DNA of 64,000 nucleotides, from contig NZ_FNNJ01000004.1 in the NCBI RefSeq assembly GCF_900106565.1, positions 186,001 to 250,000 on the forward strand, read 5' to 3'. Below the pieces are notes generated by a model that was not told the origin of the DNA, did not search any database, and saw nothing but the letters and a program-made list of their open reading frames with translations. This DNA comes from Lutibacter oricola. GTDB taxonomy: Bacteria; Bacteroidota; Bacteroidia; Flavobacteriales; Flavobacteriaceae. Positions 54,357 through 62,985 of the stretch are shown piece by piece (positions within the stretch are counted from its first letter, which is position 1; each line of letters starts with the position of its first letter). The position numbers and the translations under genes were made by a program.

Positions 54357-54725
54357 CTAAATAAATTTAGGTATGTAAATTATTAAACCAATAATTACGG
54401 CAAATATTGCAGCAAAAAATGCAGCTCCAGCAGAAATATCTTTTATTCTACCAATTTCTTTATGGTGGTCTGGATGTACGAAATCTGCCAATTTTTCAAT
54501 TCCAGTATTTAAAGATTCTGCTACCAAAATTAATGCAATTGCAAACAATTGAAACATCCATTCGGTAGCAGAAATATTCATTATAAACCCAACAATTACA
54601 ACAATTATAGCAATAATTACTTGGGCAATAATACTTTTTTCAGAAGTAATTAAAATCCAAAAACCTTTAGCAGCATATTTAAATGCTTTTATTCTGTTTA
54701 AAATAAAATTACTTTCTGTGTTCAT
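54357..54725 (-). CDS. dgkA: Diacylglycerol kinase / undecaprenol kinase family protein
   Basis: A 122-residue membrane protein with three helices and the family signature VAESLNTGIEKLADFVHPDHH. It phosphorylates diacylglycerol or undecaprenol in lipid recycling; sequence does not separate the two. It lies five bases after tpx and 52 bases before ftsK. Confidence 0.93.
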   Translation of the reverse strand: MNTESNFILNRIKAFKYAAKGFWILITSEKSIIAQVIIAIIVVIVGFIMNISATEWMFQLFAIALILVAESLNTGIEKLADFVHPDHHKEIGRIKDISAGAAFFAAIFAVIIGLIIYIPKFI

Positions 54726-54730
54726 ATGAA

Positions 54731-55228
54731 TTAGATAGCTTTTAAAGCAGCTTCATAATTAGGTTCATCAACAATTTCAGGAACTTGTTCAGTATAAACA
54801 ACTTTACCTTTTTCGTCAATAATAACAATAGCTCTTGAGTGTAAGTTAGCTAATGGTCCATTTTCTATAGTTAAACCATAAGCTTTACCAAATTTACCTC
54901 TAGCAAAATCAGATAGTGTAATTACATTTTCTAAACCTTCGGCACCACAAAAACGTGCTTGAGCAAAAGGTAGATCTCTAGAAATACATAAAACTTTTGT
55001 GTTTTCTAATTTACTAGCTTCTTCGTTAAATTTTCTAACTGAAGCTGCACAAGTACCTGTATCTATACTTGGAAATATATTTAAAATTACTTTAGAGCCT
55101 TTAAAGTCTTTTAGTTTTGCTTTAGATAAATCAGCTTTTATTAAGCTAAATTTAGGAGCTTCTTTTCCTACTTTTGGTAGTTTACCTACTGTTTTAAAAG
55201 GGTTACCTTTTAAAGTTATTTTTGCCAT
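54731..55228 (-). CDS. tpx: Thiol peroxidase
   Basis: A 165-residue atypical 2-Cys peroxiredoxin of Tpx type: peroxidatic Cys in PSIDTGTCAASVRKFNE, resolving Cys in DLPFAQARFCGAEGLENV. It reduces hydroperoxides with thioredoxin in the cytoplasm or periplasm. It is the first gene of a minus-strand run and is distinct from the Prx1-like gene upstream. Confidence 0.96.
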   Translation of the reverse strand: MAKITLKGNPFKTVGKLPKVGKEAPKFSLIKADLSKAKLKDFKGSKVILNIFPSIDTGTCAASVRKFNEEASKLENTKVLCISRDLPFAQARFCGAEGLENVITLSDFARGKFGKAYGLTIENGPLANLHSRAIVIIDEKGKVVYTEQVPEIVDEPNYEAALKAI

Positions 55229-55276
55229 AATTTAATTTTTTTAATTTTTTGAATACTCAAAGTTAGTTTAAAAACT

Positions 55277-55306
55277 AAAAACTCTCGAATTAATTCGAGA
55301 GTTTTT
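55277..55306 (-). terminator. Terminator after peroxiredoxin gene
   Basis: A perfect dyad, AAAAACTCTCGAA and its complement around TTAA, with T-tracts on either side; it separates ahpC from tpx. Confidence 0.88.
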
Positions 55307-55328
55307 TAAGTTAGTAGTAATATAATTC

Positions 55329-55961
55329 TTAGTTTTTAGAAAGGTAATCAGCAATACCTTCGTGTGTTGCTTTTAATCCTTCTTTTTCAGAATTCCAGTT
55401 TGCAGGACAAGCTTCACCGTTTTCTTCAGTAAATTGTAAAGCATCTACCATACGTAAAGCTTCATCAACGTTTCTACCTAAAGGTAAATCGTTTACTATT
55501 TGGTGACGTACAATTCCAGCTTTGTCAATTAAAAATAAACCACGGTAAGCAATTAATTCTCCGCTAGCTTGTAATTGATCTTCATCATCGTAAAAATAAT
55601 CTCCAGCTAAAACATCGTAGTTTTTAGAAATAGTTTTGTTTGTATCTGCAACTAATGGATAAGTAACACCTTGTATACCTCCGTTAGCTTTTGGCATTTG
55701 TAACCAACCCCAGTGAGATTGCTCAGTATCAGTTGAAACTGCAACTATTTCTACATTTCTTTTTTTGAAATCTTCTAATTTTTCTTGAAATGCAAATAAT
55801 TCGGTTGGACAAACAAATGTAAAATCTTTTGGGTAAAAGAATAAAACTACATACTTTTTACCTTCAAATTGTTCTAAAGAATAGTTTTCAACAAATTCCA
55901 TTCCGTTTACTACTGCTTGCGCATTAAATTTTGGTGCTTTTTTTCCTACTAATACAGCCAT
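55329..55961 (-). CDS. 2-Cys peroxiredoxin (Prx1/AhpC type)
   Basis: A 210-residue typical 2-Cys peroxiredoxin: peroxidatic Cys in YPKDFTFVCPTELFAFQ, resolving Cys in NGEACPANWNSEKEGLKAT. Typical eukaryote-like GGLG-equivalent segment and a helical tail are present. It reduces peroxide. Next to tpx it makes a two-peroxidase cluster, although each has its own promoter and terminator. Confidence 0.96.
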   Translation of the reverse strand: MAVLVGKKAPKFNAQAVVNGMEFVENYSLEQFEGKKYVVLFFYPKDFTFVCPTELFAFQEKLEDFKKRNVEIVAVSTDTEQSHWGWLQMPKANGGIQGVTYPLVADTNKTISKNYDVLAGDYFYDDEDQLQASGELIAYRGLFLIDKAGIVRHQIVNDLPLGRNVDEALRMVDALQFTEENGEACPANWNSEKEGLKATHEGIADYLSKN

Positions 55962-55998
55962 TTTATAATTTTTATATGGTTATTTAATTTTTGTGTTA

Positions 55999-56006
55999 CA
56001 AAAGTA
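55999..56006 (-). promoter_or_regulatory. Predicted -7 box for peroxiredoxin gene
   Basis: The minus strand reads TACTTTTG, an exact TAnnTTTG match, 37 bases before the start codon. Confidence 0.5.
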
Positions 56007-56191
56007 CATTTTTATATGTGTTTAAAAAGTTAACTTAATTTGATTGTTTTATAATGAAATAGATTTTTTTTATACTAGTTATTAAACAACTTGAAATTGT
56101 GATTTTTATGGTTTTTCCGTGTGGTGTTATTTGTTAATATTAATTAAATTTGTTCCTTTAAATAAGAAAACAACATATAAAAATTATAAAA

Positions 56192-56806
56192 ATGAAAATT
56201 TTAGCAATAGGTAAAAACTATGTAAATAATATTGAAGAAGTAGAGGGTTCAAAAAATGGACAACAAATTATTTTTTCTAAACCAGAATCAAGTATTGTTA
56301 CTAATAATAAAAATGTAGAATATCCTGCGTTTACTTCTAGCTTATTTTACGAAGTTGAGTTGGTAGTTAAAATAGGTAAAGAAGGTAAAAATATTGCTGA
56401 AGATACTGCTGCTTCATATATTTCTGAGATTGCAGTTGCAATAGATTATACAGCAAAAGATGTTTTAACTGCTTACAGAGATGTAAAAGGACCTTGGGAT
56501 TTAGCAAAAGGTTTTGATGGTGCTGCACCAATGTCTCCATTTCAACCAATTTCAAATTTTAAAAATCTAGCTGATATAAAGTTCGATTTAAAAATTAATG
56601 GAGAACAAAAACAAGTAGGAACTACAGAGTTAATGATTTATAATTTTGCTGAAATTATTGCGTATGTTTCTAAGTTTATGACATTACAGCCAGGCGATTT
56701 AATTTTTACTGGAACACCTGCAAAAGGTGCTGGTGAAATTTTTAAAGGAGATCATTTACAAGCGTCTTTAGAAGGTGATTTATTACTAGATTTTAAAATG
56801 GTTTAA
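56192..56806 (+). CDS. Fumarylacetoacetate hydrolase family protein (copy 2)
   Basis: A 204-residue protein of the same fold as the gene at 4916: MKILAIGKNYVNNIEEV, LFYEVELVVKIGKEG, VAIDYTAKDVLTAYRDVKG, KGFDGAAPM, and LIFTGTPAKGAGE. The two are clearly paralogous but diverged, so they likely have different 2-oxo acid substrates. A TAAATTTG box (56145-56152) is upstream and a terminator follows. Confidence 0.92.
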   Translation: MKILAIGKNYVNNIEEVEGSKNGQQIIFSKPESSIVTNNKNVEYPAFTSSLFYEVELVVKIGKEGKNIAEDTAASYISEIAVAIDYTAKDVLTAYRDVKGPWDLAKGFDGAAPMSPFQPISNFKNLADIKFDLKINGEQKQVGTTELMIYNFAEIIAYVSKFMTLQPGDLIFTGTPAKGAGEIFKGDHLQASLEGDLLLDFKMV

Positions 56807-56833
56807 TACTTAAGTTAAACCTTCAAAATAACC

Positions 56834-56870
56834 AAACAGGAAACTATTTTTTATAAAATGTTTCCTGTTT
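56834..56870 (+). terminator. Terminator after FAH copy 2
   Basis: AAACAGGAAAC and GTTTCCTGTTT form an 11-base stem around a 15-base loop, followed by T-tract. Confidence 0.85.
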
Positions 56871-56915
56871 TTTTGTAATTAAATTCTTGTATCTTCGCAC
56901 CCCAAATAAATAATT

Positions 56916-58274
56916 TTGAAATTAAGTAATTACACATCCGAATTTAAGAATAACTTAAAGTTAGCTACACCTGTTATGATGGGCTCTTTAGGGCATTTAT
57001 TGGTGGGCTTAATTGATGATATTATGGTGGGTAGGTTAGGTCCAGTTGAGCTAGCAGCAACTTCATTAGGAAATAGTTTAGTTTTTATTGCGTTATCTAT
57101 AGGTATTGGTTTTTCATTTGCTATAACTCCTTTAATTGCAGAGTCTGATGCCGAAGGTGATGATAAAAAGGGACGCTTAATTTTTCAGCACGGTTTATTG
57201 TTAACAACTATTATGGGAGTAGCTATGTTTATAATGCTACTTTTTATAAAACCTGTTTTGGGCTATTTAGATCAGCCAGAAGAAGTAGTTGTTTTGGCAA
57301 TACCATATTACGAGATTGTTTCTTTCTCAATGATTCCTTTAATGATATTTCAAGGGTTTAAGCAATTTACAGATGGTTTAGCCGAAACAAAATATGCCAT
57401 GTATGCCACTATTATGGCAAATGTTGTAAATGTACTTTTAAACTTTGCTTTAATTTATGGAATTTGGATTTTTCCTAGACTAGAATTGGTTGGTGCAGCT
57501 ATTGGTACTTTAATTTCTAGAGTTGCAATGGTGTTTTTTATATACATAGTTTTAAGCAGAAAAAACAAATTTGCAGTGTATATGAAGCGTATAAAGTTGG
57601 CCGAAATCAAAGAGCGTATATTTAAGAAAATTGTAGCTTTAGGTTTTCCAACAGCATTGCAAATGTTGTTTGAAGTTGGTTTATTTGTAGCCTCGGTATT
57701 GTTGGCAGGTACATTAGGTGCTTTTTCTCAAGCAGCAAATCAAATAGCGTTAAAACTGGCTTCTACTACTTTTATGATTGCTGTAGGTATAGGTGTTGCT
57801 TCAACAGTAAGAATTGGAAATCAAAAAGGATTAAAAAATTATATTGAATTACGTAGAATAGCGTTTTCGAACTTTTTATTAATATTTATAATTATGTTTG
57901 GATTTTCTATCTGTTTTATGCTGTTTAAAGATATTTTACCGCACATATTTACAGACAACATGGAAGTAATTGGAATTGCTTCTAGTTTACTGATTATTGC
58001 TGGTTTTTTTCAACTATCAGACGGAATACAAGCCGTAGTTTTAGGTGCTTTAAGAGGTTTGCAAGATGTAAATGTACCTTCAGCTTTAACATTTGTTGCT
58101 TATTGGATTATTGGTTTTCCTGTTTGTTATTACTTAGGAAGAACTTTAGAAATGGGTACCTTTGGAATATGGATAGGATTATTAACAGCCCTAACATCAT
58201 CGGCTGTTATGTTATTATTACGTTTTAATTATTTGTCTAATAAATTAATAAAAGAAAAAAATGAACTTACCTAA
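56916..58274 (+). CDS. MATE family efflux transporter
   Basis: A 452-residue, 12-helix MATE protein with duplicated halves (LATPVMMGSLGHLLVGLIDDIMVGRLGP; LGFPTALQMLFEVGLFVAS). The family exports cationic drugs and metabolites with Na+ or H+. The start is TTG at 56916, matching the usual opening KLSNYTSEFKNNLKLA. A TATCTTCG box (56890-56897) precedes it. Its last 14 bases overlap the next gene. Confidence 0.93.
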   Translation: MKLSNYTSEFKNNLKLATPVMMGSLGHLLVGLIDDIMVGRLGPVELAATSLGNSLVFIALSIGIGFSFAITPLIAESDAEGDDKKGRLIFQHGLLLTTIMGVAMFIMLLFIKPVLGYLDQPEEVVVLAIPYYEIVSFSMIPLMIFQGFKQFTDGLAETKYAMYATIMANVVNVLLNFALIYGIWIFPRLELVGAAIGTLISRVAMVFFIYIVLSRKNKFAVYMKRIKLAEIKERIFKKIVALGFPTALQMLFEVGLFVASVLLAGTLGAFSQAANQIALKLASTTFMIAVGIGVASTVRIGNQKGLKNYIELRRIAFSNFLLIFIIMFGFSICFMLFKDILPHIFTDNMEVIGIASSLLIIAGFFQLSDGIQAVVLGALRGLQDVNVPSALTFVAYWIIGFPVCYYLGRTLEMGTFGIWIGLLTALTSSAVMLLLRFNYLSNKLIKEKNELT

Positions 58275-58491
58275 ATTTTTAATGGGAGACAATACCGATT
58301 GTCCAAACGATATTTTTGTGCTTCATACAGAATTTCCACGCTTTCTAATTAATTTAGTGGATGATGAAATTGAATGGTTAGAAGATTTTGATAATGCCGA
58401 TCAAGAAGAACTAGAAGTTCAAGTTGCAACTTTAATAGAAGAGGCTAGTGAGTTTTACGACCGTGAAATGAAACGTTACGAGCAGGAGTAA
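58261..58491 (+). CDS. Conserved small acidic protein
   Basis: A 76-residue protein (MNLPKFLMGDNTDCPNDIFV, EEIEWLEDFD-type acidic core, EEASEFYDREMKRYEQ). It resembles a small family conserved in flavobacteria, often beside MATE or similar genes. No function is assigned. It overlaps the end of the MATE gene by 14 bases and faces the convergent HhH gene four bases away. Confidence 0.75.
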   Translation: MNLPKFLMGDNTDCPNDIFVLHTEFPRFLINLVDDEIEWLEDFDNADQEELEVQVATLIEEASEFYDREMKRYEQE

Positions 58492-58495
58492 TAAG

Positions 58496-59026
58496 TTATT
58501 GTTTTAATAATTCTTTAGCTTGACCAACCCAATTGTCACGATCAATTCTACCAGGAAAAAACTTGGTTAATTCGGTTACTTTTTCAATATCTTCAGCAGT
58601 AAATTTACTAATTTGTTGAAAGTTGTAAATACCTATGCTATTTAGTTTTTCTTCAATACCTGCGCCTATACCTTTTATAAGTTTTAGGTCGCTTTTATTG
58701 TTTTCATTTCCTTCTCCAAATCGACTAAAATTAAGACCATTTTCAATATTAGGGTCTTTTTGAGTAGGTGTAATATCTTCATCTAAAATAACTGTTTGAA
58801 TTGAAGTTTTTCCACCGCGTTCAAACGTTTTTGTTGCTCTAATTTGTGATATATCATCTTTTATTTGAAGGTCTTCATATTCTTGATCAAAATCTATAGT
58901 TGGGTTTTCTTTTTGTGCATAGAATTTTTTTCCAAAATAGAGGCCAATTAGAAAAGCACCCAACATCCAAAAGAAAATCTCTAAGAGATGTGTAAAAGTT
59001 TGATTTGTAAAAACGGATAATGTCAT
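58496..59026 (-). CDS. Membrane protein with helix-hairpin-helix domain
   Basis: A 176-residue protein with one N-terminal membrane helix (about 12-30), a charged linker, and a C-terminal HhH-type domain (LKLIKGIGAGIEEKLNSIGI, FQQISKFTAEDIEKV, IDRDNWVGQAKELL). This fold resembles the predicted 5' flap-endonuclease-like COG3743 domain; it is often found in OmpA/envelope operons and its nucleic-acid activity is unproven. Likely co-transcribed with the OmpA gene upstream. Confidence 0.83.
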   Translation of the reverse strand: MTLSVFTNQTFTHLLEIFFWMLGAFLIGLYFGKKFYAQKENPTIDFDQEYEDLQIKDDISQIRATKTFERGGKTSIQTVILDEDITPTQKDPNIENGLNFSRFGEGNENNKSDLKLIKGIGAGIEEKLNSIGIYNFQQISKFTAEDIEKVTELTKFFPGRIDRDNWVGQAKELLKQ

Positions 59027-59034
59027 GAGGTTGT

Positions 59035-59904
59035 TTAGTTGATTTTAATTTCAATTCTATTGTTTAAAGCTCTACCTTCAATTGTATATTTATTAGCAAT
59101 TGGAACAGCTTCACCTTTAGAAAAACTTTGCATTGGCATTTGTATGCCTTGTTTTGCAAAATAATTTTTTAGCGCATCTGCTTTTAGTTGACCTTTAATT
59201 AGATTTTTTTGGAAATACCCTTTGTTATCGGTATGCCCAGTAATACTTATCGTTTTTGTAGGGTGATTTTTTTGATATTGTTTTAATATATGTATGTAAT
59301 TTTTTAGTTCTGCATCTTCAATTAGAGTTTGGTTTTCTAACTGAGTGTGTAATATTTTTGTAGTAATTATAGTTTCTAAGCTATCAATTATTGAAGGAGC
59401 AAGGTCCTTTATATTTATTTGTATACCATTAAAAGCAATAGTTTTTTTATTAAACTTTATTGTAGTTTGCTTTGTTGCGGTGTTAATTAAGGAAGCTGTA
59501 AAACCTTTGGAGATTAATTCTTTTTTTAAATTGTTAGCTCTAGCTAAACCTATCGATTCTTTTTCGTTTTTTTCGTAATAACCTAAAATTTCCAACTGTT
59601 TTGTATAGTTGTTGTTAATTTTATTCTTTAAAAAATAGGTTAATTTATAAATGCTATCAATTGAAGAAATTGAGGTTTCATTATTTTTAATTTGAAAACC
59701 TTTGGTAGCTTTAAAAAGAGTGTCATTTTTATAAGCAATAATAAAATTATTAGCTGTTTTTATATTGTTTTGAGAGCCGCTAATTGTTGAATTTGTAATT
59801 GAAGTGCAATTATCAAAATTTCTATGCGTCAAAAAAAAATGTGAAGTTAGTGCAACTGCACTCCACAGTAAAAAAAATAGAAAAGCCTTAATAAAATTGA
59901 GCAT
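59035..59904 (-). CDS. OmpA-family protein anchored by an N-terminal helix
   Basis: A 289-residue protein: N-terminal membrane helix (about 5-25) and a C-terminal OmpA/MotB-like peptidoglycan-binding domain (SITGHTDNKGYFQKNL, ALNNRIEIKI). A weaker repeat of the fold lies at 95-160 (LEILGYYEKNEKESIGLARA NN). It lacks the beta-barrel of OmpA, so it is an inner-membrane or lipoprotein-like envelope factor. Eight bases separate it from the HhH gene. Confidence 0.88.
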   Translation of the reverse strand: MLNFIKAFLFFLLWSAVALTSHFFLTHRNFDNCTSITNSTISGSQNNIKTANNFIIAYKNDTLFKATKGFQIKNNETSISSIDSIYKLTYFLKNKINNNYTKQLEILGYYEKNEKESIGLARANNLKKELISKGFTASLINTATKQTTIKFNKKTIAFNGIQINIKDLAPSIIDSLETIITTKILHTQLENQTLIEDAELKNYIHILKQYQKNHPTKTISITGHTDNKGYFQKNLIKGQLKADALKNYFAKQGIQMPMQSFSKGEAVPIANKYTIEGRALNNRIEIKIN

Positions 59905-60007
59905 TTTTTAATTTTAGCAGGCTAAATTTAAAAAATATTTTAAATATATCAAACCATTTGGTCTTAAAATAGTGAGATTCGCAATGCGTTATACTGAAAT
60001 ATACGTA

Positions 60008-62212
60008 TTATTTTTTTGCAGATTTAACAAGTTCTAATTTATCTAAGCTTGTTTTGGTAGTAAAAAAACCATAATTAATAAATGCATTGTTTTTTTCAAT
60101 TTTGTCAATTGTACCACAAGTCTTACTATCTATTATTCTAACTTGGTCATTTATTTTAAAAACATAATCTGCTTTTTTCTTGGCTATTTTTTTAGCTTCT
60201 GTTTTTTTCTGTTCCCTAACTTTTACAACTTCAACTAAAACTTCTTTTTCGGTAACTTGTAATTTTTCTTCAGTTTTTTTCTTTTCTACTTTAACTTTTT
60301 TCTTTTGAGCCTTAGTTTTTGGTTTTGGAGGATTCTTTTTTAAGTGTTTTGTTTTTTCAATTGCAATCCATTTATTGAATTCGGCATTCAATTCTTTTTT
60401 ATTGTTGGTTTGAAAATATTTATTAGTAAGTTCGTTTAGCTTTCTACCATAAATTAGCATTTTTTGATTGCTGTCATACAATTCTTGAAAGCTTTCCAAT
60501 TTTTGCTGAATCTTATCCTGTTTTTCACTTAAAGAGCCAGAATGCTCAATAGCTTTTGTTTTTTCTTTTTCTAAAGTTTCAGATGTTTTTTGAAGTTTAT
60601 TACGTTCCTTTTGAAGTTTAGAAATGGTTTTATCCAATCTAATTTTTTCAGTTTCAACACGTTTTTTTGCTCTGTTTATGATGTTGTAAGGTATTCCATT
60701 TTTTTGAGCAACTTCAAAAGTAAAAGAGCTACCAGCTTGTCCAATAAAAAGTTTAAACAAAGGTTCTAAAGTGCGTTCGTTAAATTGCATATTTGCATTA
60801 ACTACGTTCTCTAATTCATTAGCTAAAACTTTTAAATTGGCATAATGAGTTGTAATAATTCCAAAAGCTTTTTTGTGGTAAAATTCTTCTAAAAAAATCT
60901 CTGCCAAAGCACCACCTAATTCAGGATCACTACCAGTACCAAATTCATCAATTAAAAATAGTGTGCTATTATTACATCTGCGTAAAAAAGTACGCATATT
61001 TTTTAAACGATAACTATAGGTACTTAGTTGATTTTCAATTGACTGGTTATCTCCAATATCTGTAAGTATTTCATCAAAAATATAGGTCGAAGAGCGCTCG
61101 TGAACAGGAATTAAAAATCCGCTTTGTAGCATTAATTGTAATAAACCTATGGTTTTTAGCGTAATACTTTTACCACCTGCATTTGGTCCAGAAATAACTA
61201 TAATTTGTTGCTGCTCGTTTAATTCTAGTGTTTGCGGAATTGTTTTAAGATTTTGCTCTTTGTTTTTTAACCAAAGAATTGGGTGGTAAGCATCTCTTAA
61301 AAATATTTTTTTCTCTTTTGTTATTTTAGGTAAACAAGCTTCTATTTTTTGAGCATATTTTGCTTTTGCTGCAACAACATCTAAATTAGTTAAATAGCTT
61401 TGATACTCAATAAGGTCAGGGATAAATTCGCGTAAATCATTAGTTAATTGTTTTAAAATTCTAACAATCTCTTCGTGCTCGTCGTATAGTAAATTTTGAA
61501 GTTCTCTACTTGCTTGTAGCGTAGCTTCTGGAGCAATATAAACAATGCTTCCAGTTTTAGAACTGCCCAATAAGCTACCTTTAACTTTTCGTCTGTGCAT
61601 TGCTAAAACAGCTAATACACGTTGGTGATCAATTACAGATTCTTTAATATCATCTAAATAACCTGCATTATGATATTTGCTTAGAGCTCTAGTAAAACTA
61701 CCTGCTATTTTTGCTCTTACATGGTTAATTTCTCGTCTAATTTCTTTTAATAAAGCAGAAGCATTTTCGTCAACTTCACCAAAAGGGGTTATTATTTTTT
61801 GAATTTGCTCGGTAATTGCTTTTTGAAGTTCTAATTCTTCTGAGCTAGCGAATAGGTGAGGGTAAATAGTTTTAAACTTGGTTAAAAATATTTTTAATTC
61901 AAAAATAGTGTTGGCATTGTTAAGTATTTTTAAAAATGCTGGCGGTTCTAGGTAGCTATTTTCAATATTTAAAAGATGTATTTCTTTTTGAATATCATCA
62001 AAATAATGATTTGGAATTCTATTATCGTTTACAAAAGAAGAATGGTACTCATTTACCTGTTTTAATTCTGTAATTAATAATTCTCTTTTCTTTATAGGTT
62101 TTATAGTTAGTGTGGCTTCTTTTCCAAGATCAGAAATACAGAATTCACTTACCGTATTTAAAATGGTATTAAATTCTAAATCAATGATTGTTTTTTCTGA
62201 AATTTTACTCAT
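60008..62212 (-). CDS. mutS2: Endonuclease MutS2
   Basis: A 734-residue protein from ATG 62212. The MutS core has Walker A (VISGPNAGGKSITLKTIGLL) and the ABC-type DEFGTGSDPELGGALAE Walker B, with a long coiled clamp (about 525-600) and a basic tail. The canonical C-terminal Smr nuclease domain is not evident. A C-terminal KOW-like segment (INDQVRIIDSKTCGTIDKIE) is present. MutS2 acts against recombination or rescues collided ribosomes. The frame extends to 62275, but that start would overlap ung and its own promoter. Confidence 0.93.
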   Translation of the reverse strand: MSKISEKTIIDLEFNTILNTVSEFCISDLGKEATLTIKPIKKRELLITELKQVNEYHSSFVNDNRIPNHYFDDIQKEIHLLNIENSYLEPPAFLKILNNANTIFELKIFLTKFKTIYPHLFASSEELELQKAITEQIQKIITPFGEVDENASALLKEIRREINHVRAKIAGSFTRALSKYHNAGYLDDIKESVIDHQRVLAVLAMHRRKVKGSLLGSSKTGSIVYIAPEATLQASRELQNLLYDEHEEIVRILKQLTNDLREFIPDLIEYQSYLTNLDVVAAKAKYAQKIEACLPKITKEKKIFLRDAYHPILWLKNKEQNLKTIPQTLELNEQQQIIVISGPNAGGKSITLKTIGLLQLMLQSGFLIPVHERSSTYIFDEILTDIGDNQSIENQLSTYSYRLKNMRTFLRRCNNSTLFLIDEFGTGSDPELGGALAEIFLEEFYHKKAFGIITTHYANLKVLANELENVVNANMQFNERTLEPLFKLFIGQAGSSFTFEVAQKNGIPYNIINRAKKRVETEKIRLDKTISKLQKERNKLQKTSETLEKEKTKAIEHSGSLSEKQDKIQQKLESFQELYDSNQKMLIYGRKLNELTNKYFQTNNKKELNAEFNKWIAIEKTKHLKKNPPKPKTKAQKKKVKVEKKKTEEKLQVTEKEVLVEVVKVREQKKTEAKKIAKKKADYVFKINDQVRIIDSKTCGTIDKIEKNNAFINYGFFTTKTSLDKLELVKSAKK

Positions 62213-62221
62213 AAAAAGTGC

Positions 62222-62229
62222 TACTTTTG
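62222..62229 (+). promoter_or_regulatory. Predicted -7 box for ung
   Basis: TACTTTTG is an exact match to TAnnTTTG, 38 bases before the ung ATG, and shows that the longer ung frame (to 62112) begins upstream of the promoter. Confidence 0.55.
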
Positions 62230-62239
62230 AACTGCGATA

Positions 62240-62268
62240 CAAAAATATAAATTTAAGACGAATAGCAA
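62240..62268 (-). promoter_or_regulatory. Predicted promoter for mutS2
   Basis: On the minus strand TTG (62268-62266), an 18-base spacer and TATTTTTG (62247-62240) fit the consensus. It overlaps the ung promoter head to head. Confidence 0.6.
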
Positions 62269-62936
62269 TGAACAATGTTGAATTAGCTGAAAGTTGGCAA
62301 CCTTATTTAAATGACGAGTTTGTAAAACCTTATTTTAAAGAATTATCGGCGTTTGTAAAAAGAGAATATGATACTCAAGTGTGTTACCCTCCAAAAAATC
62401 AGTTACTTGAAGCTTTTAATTTGTGTGATTTTAACAATGTTAAGGTTGTAATTATTGGTCAAGATCCATATCATGGAGAAGGGCAGGCACATGGATTGTG
62501 TTTTTCTGTTAATGAAGAAATAAAACATCCACCTTCATTAATAAATATTTTTAAAGAAATTGAAACAGATTTACAAATACCATACCCTAAAAGTGGAAAT
62601 TTGGTTCGTTGGGCAAAACAAGGAGTATTGTTGTTAAACGCTACACTTTCTGTTCGAGCGCATGAAGCTGGTTCGCATCAAAAAAAAGGGTGGGAAAAAT
62701 TTACGGATGCTGTTATTGCAGAAATTTCAGAAAACAAGGAGAATGTTGTGTTTTTATTATGGGGTGGATATGCAAAAAAGAAAGGTGCTAAGGTAAATAA
62801 ATCAAAGCATTGCGTGTTAGAAAGTGGACATCCATCTCCGTTAAGTGCAAATAGAGGGTATTGGTTTGGAAATAAGCATTTTAGTAAAGCAAATAACTAT
62901 TTAAAAAGTAAAGGTTTAGCAGTAGTACGTTGGTAA
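62268..62936 (+). CDS. ung: Uracil-DNA glycosylase
   Basis: A 222-residue family 1 UDG that removes uracil from DNA. It has the water-activating motif VIIGQDPYHGEGQAHGL, the uracil-binding LLNATLSVRAHEAGSH, and the C-terminal intercalation loop ESGHPSPLSANRGYW. From ATG 62268 the length is normal; the extra upstream frame is rejected. It is divergent from mutS2. Confidence 0.97.
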   Translation: MNNVELAESWQPYLNDEFVKPYFKELSAFVKREYDTQVCYPPKNQLLEAFNLCDFNNVKVVIIGQDPYHGEGQAHGLCFSVNEEIKHPPSLINIFKEIETDLQIPYPKSGNLVRWAKQGVLLLNATLSVRAHEAGSHQKKGWEKFTDAVIAEISENKENVVFLLWGGYAKKKGAKVNKSKHCVLESGHPSPLSANRGYWFGNKHFSKANNYLKSKGLAVVRW

Positions 62937-62958
62937 TTAATAATTGCAAAGAATAGGT

Positions 62959-62966
62959 TACATTTG
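62959..62966 (+). promoter_or_regulatory. Predicted -7 box for OB-fold lipoprotein gene
   Basis: TACATTTG matches TAnnTTTG exactly, 20 bases before ATG 62986, and lies downstream of the TTG that opens the longest frame (62944). Confidence 0.55.
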
Positions 62967-62985
62967 TAGCTTAAAACAGAATAAT

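Noticed and set aside
62112-62267. Upstream extension of the uracil-DNA glycosylase frame
   Set aside because: It lies inside mutS2 coding sequence and upstream of the ung promoter box; family length fits ATG 62268.
62213-62275. N-terminal extension of mutS2
   Set aside because: It overlaps the ung start and the predicted mutS2 promoter; MSKISEKTIIDL at 62212 is the natural start.
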